Assembly (NCBI GenBank): GCA_900548875.1
Contig: URMA01000099.1
Location: forward strand, 1-10,392
Length of the DNA: 10,392 nt
Direction: 5' to 3'
From: an uncultured Porphyromonadaceae bacterium
GTDB lineage: Bacteria > Bacteroidota > Bacteroidia > Bacteroidales > Muribaculaceae
Part shown: positions 1 to 6,002 of the stretch, piece after piece
Layout of the letters: every line of letters begins with the position of its first letter
Position numbering within the stretch: position 1 is the first letter of the stretch
The notes under the pieces: generated by a model
The model's database searches: none
What the model was told of the DNA's origin: nothing
Seen by the model: the letters and a program-made list of their open reading frames with translations, nothing else
Translations under genes and position numbers: made by a program

Positions 1-65
1 TTAGCCACATTCTGATTGTCGGCTACGGGTGCTCCTGAAGCACTGGTCAGTTTTTTTGTTTCCAT
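1..65 (-). CDS. katA: Catalase, N-terminal fragment (runs off left edge)
   Basis: Only the first 21 codons are present, starting at the ATG at 63-65 and leaving the window at base 1. They read METKKLTSASGAPVADNQNV and one further Ala. This resembles the N-terminus of Bacteroidales monofunctional haem catalases as I remember them, which begin with a short charged segment, then 'LT..G.PV.DNQN', just ahead of the conserved TAGPRGP stretch (not visible here). Catalase breaks hydrogen peroxide down to water and oxygen in the cytoplasm. The gene lies 19 bp downstream of the flavodoxin-like gene on the same strand, so the two are probably cotranscribed. The call rests on a short N-terminal match and gene context only; no catalytic residue is inside the window. 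Confidence 0.68.
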   Translation of the reverse strand, partial: METKKLTSASGAPVADNQNVA

Positions 66-84
66 ACATAAAAATATTTGAGGG

Positions 85-516
85 TTAAAAATCTTGTCGT
101 CCGATGAGGCGGTTCAATGCCGCACGGTCATTGTCCGTCAGTCGTCCCGTTTTCGATTTCAGGCAGGGGACTTTCGACGATGCGGGAATCGACATGGCCC
201 GTTTCATTCTGCGGAAAAGCAGACCTGTACGTATTTTGTAGGTGGTGAAAAACATTGTCTTTTCCGGAGGAATGCACCGCGGCAAGGCTTTGCTTGCCTC
301 TACCCATTTGGGATGGGGGTGCTGGCCGACGACAAACCAGCCGCATGTCCAGCAGCCCGAAATCAGCAAGTCGCTTTGCCGGAGTTTCGCTGCGTCGAAG
401 TCGGTCATGGCACTCAAACTGACGTCCAGTCCCTTTGACCATAGAAACATGGCTATTTCGCGGGCGTAGGAAGCGGTTTTCCCCTTATGGCTATAATACA
501 GTACAGTGGCTCTCAT
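85..516 (-). CDS. Flavodoxin-like FMN-binding protein
   Basis: Predicted 143-residue cytoplasmic protein with a flavodoxin fold. Strand beta1 (ATVLYYS, residues 3-9) runs into a phosphate-binding loop SHKGKT (9-14), the position where flavodoxins carry S/T-x-T-G-x-T to hold the FMN phosphate. A second loop, SGCWTCGWFVVGQ (53-65), sits where the family contacts the isoalloxazine ring, and the C-terminus (KSKTGRLTDND) is typical of short flavodoxin-family proteins. I chose the ATG at 514-516 because beta1 starts immediately after it; an in-frame ATG at 565-567 would add 17 residues with no flavodoxin counterpart and would overlap the candidate promoter. It is followed after 19 bp by the catalase gene, suggesting a role in electron transfer or oxidative stress. 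The electron donor and acceptor cannot be told from sequence. Confidence 0.75.
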   Translation of the reverse strand: MRATVLYYSHKGKTASYAREIAMFLWSKGLDVSLSAMTDFDAAKLRQSDLLISGCWTCGWFVVGQHPHPKWVEASKALPRCIPPEKTMFFTTYKIRTGLLFRRMKRAMSIPASSKVPCLKSKTGRLTDNDRAALNRLIGRQDF

Positions 517-564
517 TTCTTGTTGTGTCAGTGGTAGTTGTAATAAATTCTGTAAGTTGTATTG

Positions 565-572
565 CAAATATA
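565..572 (-). promoter_or_regulatory. Candidate -7 box for the flavodoxin-catalase unit
   Basis: On the minus strand this reads TATATTTG, a full match to the Bacteroidetes -7 consensus TAnnTTTG. It lies about 50 bp upstream of the preferred flavodoxin start at 516. I see no clear TTTG at the expected -33 distance, so the match may be chance in AT-rich DNA. If real, it argues against the alternative start at 567. Confidence 0.35.
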
Positions 573-601
573 TGCGTTAATCGAATAATTTGTTATATTT
601 G
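571..601 (+). promoter_or_regulatory. Candidate promoter for the LysR-type regulator
   Basis: TATATTTG at 594-601 is a full match to the Bacteroidetes -7 consensus TAnnTTTG. TATG at 571-574 is a three-of-four match to the -33 TTTG element with a 19-nt spacer. Transcription would begin near 607, giving an untranslated leader of roughly 40 nt before the ATG at 648. The -7 box is the exact reverse complement of the box at 565-572 that faces the other way. Confidence 0.42.
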
Positions 602-647
602 TATTTTCTGATTTTTCGATAATATATATAGGCAAAACCGATTAATA

Positions 648-1550
648 ATGGAACTACGGCAACTGAAATACTTTAAAGAAGCATGCGAGCTGCAGAACTT
701 TTCGGAAGCGGCGAGAGTGTTGCATATATCCCAAAGCACGCTTTCGCAGCAAATCAAGCAGCTGGAAGAAGAACTGGACGTACTGCTGTTCGACCGGATT
801 GGCAAACGTGTCGTGCCGACGGAGGCGGGAACGGCCTTTCTTCCCTATGCAATCAAGGCCATACAGGATGCCGAGGGCGGCAAGCAGATTATCCGCGACC
901 TGAAGGGCATAGAAACCGGCACACTGCATATCGGTGCCACTTACAGCCTCAGTCCCCTGCTGATAGCTGCGCTGACATCGTTTTCGCAGGCTTATCCGAA
1001 AATAAAGGTGGACATTACGTTTGCCACTTCCGAGGAACTGATGGAACAGTTGGACGGCAGTCTGCTGGATTTTGTCCTGTCGTTCCGTACTCACGGCATG
1101 TATGAAAGTTTCGACACTGTTCCGCTGTTCACCTCAAGGCTCTGTTTTGTGGTCCATCAGTCGCATCCATTGGCAGGCCTGTCGTCGGTTTCATTGAAGC
1201 GGATAGCCCAGACACCTTTGATTTTGCCCGACAAGGGGTTTGCCACCCGCAAAAAAATCGAGGAAATATGCCAGAAACACGCGTTGCGGCTGAATATCGG
1301 AGTGGAGGTGAACGATGTGCACACGATAGTACATGCCTTGCGTAGCGGTCTGTGGGCTACGATTCTGACGGAAGCCGCCATACGCGGCGAGGCGGAACTG
1401 GTACAGATTCCGATTCTTTATGCCGACCGTCTGACTTCTCCGGCATTTCTGTTCTGGCCGCAGGGAAGCTATCGCAAGAATGCTGCCCGTGAGTTCGTGC
1501 GGCATTTGCTGTCGGCAGCTGGATTGGACGAATCCGGCAGTAAAAAGTAG
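648..1550 (+). CDS. LysR-type transcriptional regulator
   Basis: A 300-residue DNA-binding regulator of normal LysR-family length. Residues 1-60 form the winged helix-turn-helix, with the family signature in 'NFSEAARVLHISQSTLSQQI' (17-36) and 'LLFDRIGKRVVPTEAG' (46-61). A linker helix follows (62-90), then a periplasmic-binding-protein-like effector domain (about 91-290) beginning GTLHIGA. The pattern ILPDKGFATRKKIEEIC in the second half recalls CynR-like members. It is not a classical OxyR: the only effector-domain cysteines (166 and 208) do not form the closely spaced redox pair of that protein. LysR regulators commonly control a divergent neighbour, and here that is the flavodoxin-catalase pair; the 131-bp gap is the expected place for its operator. 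The effector molecule is unknown. A bidirectional terminator follows the stop directly. Confidence 0.93.
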   Translation: MELRQLKYFKEACELQNFSEAARVLHISQSTLSQQIKQLEEELDVLLFDRIGKRVVPTEAGTAFLPYAIKAIQDAEGGKQIIRDLKGIETGTLHIGATYSLSPLLIAALTSFSQAYPKIKVDITFATSEELMEQLDGSLLDFVLSFRTHGMYESFDTVPLFTSRLCFVVHQSHPLAGLSSVSLKRIAQTPLILPDKGFATRKKIEEICQKHALRLNIGVEVNDVHTIVHALRSGLWATILTEAAIRGEAELVQIPILYADRLTSPAFLFWPQGSYRKNAAREFVRHLLSAAGLDESGSKK

Positions 1551-1560
1551 GAAAAAAGAA

Positions 1561-1600
1561 ACACGCAAGGTTCCGTCGGTCGGAGCCTTGCGTGTCTTTT
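1561..1600. terminator. Bidirectional intrinsic terminator
   Basis: Arms 1561-1575 and 1581-1595 form a 15-bp stem with one G-T pair and a 5-nt loop. The core is ACACGCAAGG pairing with CCTTGCGTGT. The plus strand continues with a T-rich tract (CTTTTTC), and the minus strand with the complement of GAAAAAAGAA, so the hairpin has a U-tract in both directions. It starts 10 bp after the LysR stop and lies 25 bp beyond the stop of the converging PCMD-like gene, serving both. Confidence 0.88.
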
Positions 1601-1620
1601 TCGTATGCTGTTGAACCGTG

Positions 1621-2583
1621 TTAGTATTCCAGTGCCACGTTGTCAACCCAGAGTGTCTGTCCGATGGTGCCTTCATAGGCTGTTCCGCAACCGGCCGAGA
1701 ACATCATAATCATGTGGGTTGGCACTGCATTCGGAGAATCCCATCCCACTTCCTTTACAGGAACCATCTTTCCCTTGCTGTTGCGGGCATAGTAGGAACG
1801 GCTTTGCGGAATCAGTCCCATGTATGATTTGTAGAACGATTGCTTGGTGATGTCGCCATAGTGGATGGCAAGGCGGTGTCCGTTTACCCAGCCGCTGGTG
1901 CTCTTCACGAAGCGTTCGCGTCCTGTGCCCACACGCTTTGCGTAGAGGTTGCCGTTCTTGTCTTCCCAACGGCGTTGCAGAAGGACGAATACCTCGCAGG
2001 CATTCTGACGTCCTTTCAGCACCTTTTTGCTGCCGAAGCCGCTGGAATAAATCATGGGTTGTCCTGCCGGTATGAGTACGCGGTAGTCATATACCAGATT
2101 TTTGGGACGCTTGTTGAAAGCTATGCCCATTTCCAGTTTTGAATAGGGGTTGCTGGTGTTTTTCACCGGTTCGCACATTTTGCCGAGGTAGATGCTGCCT
2201 GAAACCAGAACGTCGAGGTCGACAACGCCGAGCGCCTTGACTTGTTCCATGATGGTGGTCATTTTGGCGCATTTGTTTCCGCCGGCCCGATTGTCGGGGA
2301 ACACGGCATTACTGCCTTTCGATATGCCCATCACTTTGGCATATACGTTGGATGTGGCCCATGGCGAACCTCCCAGATTATTGTATGCCTTATTGCCTTT
2401 GATAGTTTGTGTCGGTCCGATTTCGTAGAGCGTCTTGTTGGCTCCGCCAATGATTGACGATTCAGAAATGTTGCGTGTGATCCATTGTTGAAAATCGCCA
2501 TATTTGACTTTCTCCAAACTTTGGGCTGTTGCTGCCAACGTGGAGGCAGCAAGCACGACAACGGTCAAAAATATTTTTTTCAT
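1621..2583 (-). CDS. Secreted PCMD-like (putative carbohydrate metabolism domain) protein
   Basis: A 320-residue exported protein. Residues 1-20 are a signal peptide with a basic start (MKK), a hydrophobic core and an ATA cleavage motif before Gln21; there is no lipobox cysteine, so it should be released to periplasm or exterior. The mature part resembles the Bacteroidetes PCMD family (Pfam PF13201) as I remember it: 'WATSNV' (75-80), 'CAKMTT' (105-110), 'VSGSIYLGKM' (127-136), 'GIAFNKRPKNLVYDYR' (153-168) and a final 'LWVDNVALEY' (311-320). Such proteins are predicted beta-sandwiches, often encoded near glycan-utilisation genes, with no established enzyme activity. It is divergent from the alpha-amylase across a 268-bp gap, which suggests coordinated control. 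Four of its five cysteines fall in the mature middle (105, 137, 196) and near the end (299) in spaced positions. Family call is from motif memory, not a search. Confidence 0.62.
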   Translation of the reverse strand: MKKIFLTVVVLAASTLAATAQSLEKVKYGDFQQWITRNISESSIIGGANKTLYEIGPTQTIKGNKAYNNLGGSPWATSNVYAKVMGISKGSNAVFPDNRAGGNKCAKMTTIMEQVKALGVVDLDVLVSGSIYLGKMCEPVKNTSNPYSKLEMGIAFNKRPKNLVYDYRVLIPAGQPMIYSSGFGSKKVLKGRQNACEVFVLLQRRWEDKNGNLYAKRVGTGRERFVKSTSGWVNGHRLAIHYGDITKQSFYKSYMGLIPQSRSYYARNSKGKMVPVKEVGWDSPNAVPTHMIMMFSAGCGTAYEGTIGQTLWVDNVALEY

Positions 2584-2608
2584 AGAACTGAATGTTTTGT
2601 TTCGCCGC

Positions 2609-2639
2609 CAAAATTATGAATTTTCTGTTGAATAGTAAA
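2609..2639 (-). promoter_or_regulatory. Candidate promoter for the PCMD-like gene
   Basis: On the minus strand TAATTTTG (2609-2616) fits the -7 consensus TAnnTTTG. Nineteen bases further upstream TTTA (2636-2639) is a three-of-four match to the -33 TTTG element. The start codon lies at 2583, so the transcript leader would be very short, about 20 nt or less. Confidence 0.45.
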
Positions 2640-2683
2640 CATTTTTTAGGCAAAACGGCTGTCAATAAGCCTGATTGATATTG

Positions 2684-2707
2684 TTTTTTGTCCAATCGGG
2701 CAAAAAA
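2684..2707. repeat. Inverted repeat between divergent promoters
   Basis: TTTTTTGTCC (2684-2693) and GGGCAAAAAA (2698-2707) form a 10-bp inverted repeat with one G-T pair around a 4-nt centre. It lies between the candidate promoters of the PCMD-like gene and the amylase, about 50 bp upstream of the amylase -7 box. It is followed by a 12-bp AT palindrome at 2704-2715. It could be an operator for a shared carbohydrate regulator; T- and A-rich arms also arise by chance in such DNA. Confidence 0.38.
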
Positions 2708-2732
2708 ATATTTTTCCGACAGGTTGAAAAAT

Positions 2733-2763
2733 TTTAAAAATATCAAATAATATGTTACCTTTG
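2733..2763 (+). promoter_or_regulatory. Candidate promoter for the alpha-amylase
   Basis: TACCTTTG at 2756-2763 is a full match to the Bacteroidetes -7 consensus. TTTA at 2733-2736 with a 19-nt spacer is a three-of-four match to the -33 element. A start near 2770 would give a leader of about 80 nt before the ATG at 2852. I found no strong structure in that leader. Confidence 0.58.
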
Positions 2764-2851
2764 CGTGTACGGACTCCGGAACATTTTTGTAACGAAGACC
2801 CTATAGGTTTGAGATTTAATACCTAATGATTTACTAAAACAATCTTTTATT

Positions 2852-4966
2852 ATGAGAAAATTTACATTTTGTCAATGGCTGCTTTCATTGGCGGCTGTTT
2901 TGTTGTTGATGACGCCTCAGGCGAAAGCCGAGGGCGAGTATGCCTGGCCGGCAAATTACGGTGGCGTAATGTTGCAGGGCTTCTATTGGGATTCCTATGA
3001 CGATTCAAGCTGGAGCAATCTTGCTTCACAAGCCGGTGAACTTGCCGATTATTTCGATTTGATTTGGGTGCCTAACAGCGGTCGCTCAGGTTCTGATCCA
3101 AGTATGGGATACAATCCGGTTTACTGGTTCACCAACCACAACTCTTCATTCGGAACAGAGCAGGAATTGCGTGAAATGATATTTACGTTTACTAATTTTG
3201 GAACAGGAGTTATTGAAGACGTAGTTGTCAATCACCGTAACGGTGCTACCAACTGGTACGATTTCCCTGCCGAAGAATATAAGGGTGAGATTTATCAGCT
3301 CGGTCTGGATGCTATTTGCTGCAACGATGAAATGGCGAGTACGGAAGGACAGCCAAAACCGACCGGAAACTATGACACTGGTGACAATTTTAGCGGTTGC
3401 CGCGATTTGGACCATACGAATCCTGAAGTGCAGCGCCAAATTAAGGCTTACCTCGATTTCCTTCATAATGACCTTGGCTATGTGGGCTGGCGCTATGATA
3501 TGGTAAAAGGCTTCGGTGCAAGCTATATCAAAATGTACAATGAATCGGTGAAGACGCAGTATTCTGTCGGTGAATATTGGGACGGTTACGACAATATCGT
3601 CAACTGGATTGAAGGAACCGGCCGTACGTCAGCCGCTTTTGACTTCCCGTTCAAGTTTGCCTTGAACGACGCATTCTCGGCAATGGACTTCTCTAAACTG
3701 GTGTGGAAACGCAACGGCTCTCTCGACCAGCCGGCAGGACTTATCCACATGGACACTTATCAGCGTTATGCCGTGACATTTGTCGACAACCATGATACTT
3801 ATCACGAAGACACGAAATTTACCGGCGACGTGGCCGCTGCCAATGCCTACATGCTTTGTCAGCCGGGTACACCTTGTGTGCTTCTCGCTCATTGGCTGAC
3901 ACAGAAGGACGCCATCAAGAAATTGATTGCTATCCGTAAGTCTGTCGGTGTGACCAACCAGTCGACAGTGGAGGTGCTCAATGCTACAAAGAATTTCTAC
4001 GTTGCCAAGGTGACCGGAACCAACGGTGAGCTTGTCATCAAAGTCGGCCGCGGTTCCTATACTCCGAGCGGCTATACGAATGACGACAGAGTGGCCTACA
4101 ACAGCGTTTACACCGTATGGACAAAGGTGCCGGTAAAAGACCTTGACACGCTCCGTCCGCAGGTAGGAATGTCGCCGGAAGGCGGATACTATGAAGGTGG
4201 CGTGACAGTGACATTTACGGCTGAGAATGCGGAAAATCCGGCTGATGCGACAATCATTTATACTACCGACGGAACGACACCGTCGTTGACCAACGGAACT
4301 CAGGTGAAATCGGGTGCTACCTTGCAAATCAGCGAAAGAACAACGGTGAAGGCGGTCGTTGCCGTAGCCGGTGCAATTGTTTCAGTTGTGAAAACAGCCA
4401 CTTATATCACCCAGAAATTGCCGGTAGTGGTTTATTTCGAAAATCCGGGATGGTCGACTGTCAATTTCTATTCTTGGGATGACAACGGTGAGTTGCTCGG
4501 TACATGGCCGGGAACTGCCATGAAGGAAACGGAAGTTGTAGGCGGCAAGACCTGGTATGTATGGCATGCTCCGACACAGTATACAGAACTGAATATCATT
4601 TTCAATAATGGCACAGAACAGACGGTCGATATTGAAGACGTTTATGGCACCCGCTTCTTTACGCTTGGCGCTATGGAAAACGGAAAATATACCGTTGTCG
4701 ACGTGACTGACGATTATGCCGGTGTCAGCAACGTAGTTTCCGATGTGGAAGCCGTGGTTTATCCGAATCCGGTTGCCGATGTGCTTCGTATTAACGCTAC
4801 GGAGGCAGTGGCCCGCTTTGAAGTGTATGCCGCAAGCGGTGCGAAGGTAGCCGAATCAGTCGATGCCGACAATGTCAGCGTAGCTGCTCTTCCGGCAGGT
4901 TTCTATCTCTACCGTGTGACATTTGCCGACGGCGGAGTGCTGACAGGCCGTGTTGTAAAAAAATAA
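2852..4966 (+). CDS. Modular GH13 alpha-amylase with starch-binding module and T9SS sorting tail
   Basis: A 704-residue secreted endo-acting alpha-1,4-glucan hydrolase. Signal peptide: residues 1-26 (hydrophobic core, ends AKA). The GH13 (beta/alpha)8 domain covers about 32-380 and shows all conserved regions: DVVVNH (123-128), GWRYDMVKG (212-220), GEYWD (240-244) and FVDNHD (310-315). By position the nucleophile is Asp216, the acid/base Glu241 and the transition-state stabiliser Asp315, so it should be active. A short beta domain C follows. Residues about 436-519 look like a chitobiase/beta-hexosaminidase C-terminal-type domain (IIYTTDGTTPS), and about 523-617 like a CBM26-type starch-binding module with aromatic residues (YFENPGWSTVNFYSW; TWPGTAMK). 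Residues about 630-704 form a type IX sorting domain (YPNPV...LPAGFYLYRV...GRVVKK). It should therefore cross the outer membrane by T9SS and supply maltooligosaccharides to the SusC/SusD pair downstream. It has its own promoter and terminator. Confidence 0.95.
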   Translation: MRKFTFCQWLLSLAAVLLLMTPQAKAEGEYAWPANYGGVMLQGFYWDSYDDSSWSNLASQAGELADYFDLIWVPNSGRSGSDPSMGYNPVYWFTNHNSSFGTEQELREMIFTFTNFGTGVIEDVVVNHRNGATNWYDFPAEEYKGEIYQLGLDAICCNDEMASTEGQPKPTGNYDTGDNFSGCRDLDHTNPEVQRQIKAYLDFLHNDLGYVGWRYDMVKGFGASYIKMYNESVKTQYSVGEYWDGYDNIVNWIEGTGRTSAAFDFPFKFALNDAFSAMDFSKLVWKRNGSLDQPAGLIHMDTYQRYAVTFVDNHDTYHEDTKFTGDVAAANAYMLCQPGTPCVLLAHWLTQKDAIKKLIAIRKSVGVTNQSTVEVLNATKNFYVAKVTGTNGELVIKVGRGSYTPSGYTNDDRVAYNSVYTVWTKVPVKDLDTLRPQVGMSPEGGYYEGGVTVTFTAENAENPADATIIYTTDGTTPSLTNGTQVKSGATLQISERTTVKAVVAVAGAIVSVVKTATYITQKLPVVVYFENPGWSTVNFYSWDDNGELLGTWPGTAMKETEVVGGKTWYVWHAPTQYTELNIIFNNGTEQTVDIEDVYGTRFFTLGAMENGKYTVVDVTDDYAGVSNVVSDVEAVVYPNPVADVLRINATEAVARFEVYAASGAKVAESVDADNVSVAALPAGFYLYRVTFADGGVLTGRVVKK

Positions 4967-4987
4967 CTTTTGCATAAATTTTTATTG

Positions 4988-5022
4988 AAAAGTCCGTGGA
5001 CATGGGTCTGCGGACTTTTTTT
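4988..5022 (+). terminator. Intrinsic terminator after the alpha-amylase
   Basis: AAAAGTCCG (4988-4996) pairs with CGGACTTTT (5011-5019); with two G-T pairs the stem extends inward to 5001/5006, leaving a 4-nt loop. A run of seven Ts (5016-5022) completes it. It lies about 20 bp after the amylase stop, so the amylase and susC are likely separate transcripts. Confidence 0.87.
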
Positions 5023-5038
5023 GTGTTCATGTTTCTGG

Positions 5039-5058
5039 GTTATGTTTAAAAACATAAC
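5039..5058. repeat. 20-nt near-perfect palindrome upstream of susC
   Basis: GTTATGTTTAAAAACATAAC has 9-bp arms (5039-5047 and 5050-5058) that match perfectly around a 2-nt centre. It sits between the amylase terminator and the susC leader, about 160 bp upstream of the susC start, and is followed directly by TTTTGG. It has the size and symmetry of a dimeric regulator operator. I found no second copy in the window. A TATATTTA at 5114-5121 is a one-mismatch -7 candidate downstream of it; no full TAnnTTTG box is evident in 5023-5219. Confidence 0.5.
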
Positions 5059-5189
5059 TTTTGGCGAATTGAAGATTTCTATGTTAAAAAATGCTTACAA
5101 TGAGCCATATGTGTATATTTATATATGTTTTCTTAATCAAAATTTACTAATTTCGTTGCTGAAGAAAAATATTAAAACAAACCTTAACA

Positions 5190-5205
5190 TAAAACGGAAG
5201 TTTTA
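5190..5205 (+). other. Small leader hairpin before susC start
   Basis: TAAAAC (5190-5195) and GTTTTA (5200-5205) can form a 6-bp stem closed by a GGAA (GNRA-type) loop, ending 14 nt before the susC ATG at 5220. It is A-T rich and weak. It could influence ribosome access or be chance; the surrounding leader (5160-5219) is A-rich with no clear Shine-Dalgarno sequence. Confidence 0.25.
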
Positions 5206-5219
5206 ATCTTAAATTTAAT

Positions 5220-6002
5220 ATGGACAAATTAGCTGGACGAAAATTTACGAAGAATCGTAGGTTAATTGCGACTGCATCAGTTGCGATGTGTATGTTGTGC
5301 GGCACGGGAGGCTTTACTGCTCAGGCAGCTCCGGAACCGCAAGTAGTAGCAGCGTCAAAGGCCACGACCACCATTTCCGGTGTTGTGAAGGATTCCCATG
5401 GCAATCCGATTATTGGCGCTAACGTGATGGAAAAAGGTACCACTCGTGGTATTGTAACGGACATTGACGGTAAATTTACGTTGAAAGTTGCGCCGAAAGC
5501 AACAATCATTGTTTCCTATCTGGGATACGGAACACAAACGCTGAAAGCAGCTTCAAACATGGACGTAGTGTTGAAAGAAGACAATGCCCTTCTCGATGAA
5601 GTGGTGGTTGTCGGCTACGGTCAACAGAAGAAAGCCAACTTGACAGGTGCCGTTTCTGTAGTAGATGTTGACAAGGCATTGGAAGGCAAGCCGGAAATGG
5701 ATGTTGCCAAGGCTTTGCAAGGCGTTGTCCCCGGTTTGACAATCTTGAATACTCAGGGTGGTATTGATGCTCAGCCTTCAATCACCATCCGTGGTGTCGG
5801 AACCTTGAGTAACAGTGAAAAGAGCGATCCGTTGATTATTGTTGACGGTGTGCCTATCGATGATCTGTCGATGATTAATCCGCAGGATATTGCTACGGTT
5901 TCCGTATTGAAGGACGCTGCATCAACATCCATTTACGGTTCTCGTGCTGCGTTCGGTGTGATTTTGATTACAACAAAGGGCGGTTCGAAAACGGAAAAAT
6001 AG
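5220..6002 (+). CDS. susC: SusC-like TonB-dependent transporter, N-terminal part (frameshifted)
   Basis: The first 260 residues of an outer-membrane glycan importer. Residues 1-36 are a long signal peptide ending in AQA. Residues about 50-118 are the carboxypeptidase-regulatory-like beta domain (TTISGVVKDSHGNPIIGANV). The TonB-box region DEVVVVGYG is at 126-134. The plug domain (136-255) contains 'VDGVPIDD' and the SusC signature VLKDAASTSIYGSRAAFGVI (229-248). The frame ends at TAG 6000-6002, just where the plug should join the barrel. The rest of the protein continues in the -1 frame (5999-8554). A full-length product would be about 1111 residues, normal for SusC. As written, this fragment has a plug but no barrel and could not import anything. 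Base composition is near 47% G+C over 5581-6000, higher than the part that follows. Confidence 0.93.
   Translation: MDKLAGRKFTKNRRLIATASVAMCMLCGTGGFTAQAAPEPQVVAASKATTTISGVVKDSHGNPIIGANVMEKGTTRGIVTDIDGKFTLKVAPKATIIVSYLGYGTQTLKAASNMDVVLKEDNALLDEVVVVGYGQQKKANLTGAVSVVDVDKALEGKPEMDVAKALQGVVPGLTILNTQGGIDAQPSITIRGVGTLSNSEKSDPLIIVDGVPIDDLSMINPQDIATVSVLKDAASTSIYGSRAAFGVILITTKGGSKTEK
5994..6002 (+). other. Frameshift point in susC: five-A run then TAG
   Basis: In the upstream frame the codons are ACG GAA AAA TAG (5991-6002). Reading on in the -1 frame gives AAA then ATA GCT GTA AAT TAT, that is K-I-A-V-N-Y, which is the expected start of the barrel. Restoring one A (six As in place of five) would make the gene continuous. 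The tract does not form a canonical X-XXY-YYZ slippery heptamer because GAA, not AAA, fills the codon before the last. Confidence 0.88.

Noticed and set aside
94..438. Plus-strand open frames of 114 and 75 codons opposite the flavodoxin-like gene
   Set aside because: The minus-strand frame has flavodoxin landmarks; the plus-strand frames have none and no promoter or start signal.
648..1550. OxyR assignment for the LysR-type gene
   Set aside because: Tempting because of the nearby catalase, but the paired redox cysteines are absent and the effector domain looks closer to CynR-like members.
2804..2825. Leader hairpin or riboswitch before the amylase
   Set aside because: TAGGT and ACCTA can pair, but the stem is only 5 bp with a 12-nt loop and there is no other conserved structure or known riboswitch motif.
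3629..4327. Open frame of 232 codons on the minus strand inside the amylase
   Set aside because: It is antisense to the GH13 and following domains, whose reading is unambiguous; the translation has no recognisable domain and is rich in His/Arg/Ser/Val as expected of a shadow frame.
4970..5206. Open frame of 78 codons between the amylase and susC
   Set aside because: It starts 4 bp after the amylase stop, runs through the terminator stem and T-run, and is made of low-complexity Asn/Lys/Leu/Ile-rich sequence in AT-rich DNA. No family features.
5991..6002. Canonical programmed -1 frameshift heptamer
   Set aside because: The codons GAA AAA preceded by G do not fit X-XXY-YYZ, so classical tandem slippage is not supported; single-codon slippage or polymerase slippage remains possible and is kept under the frameshift finding.
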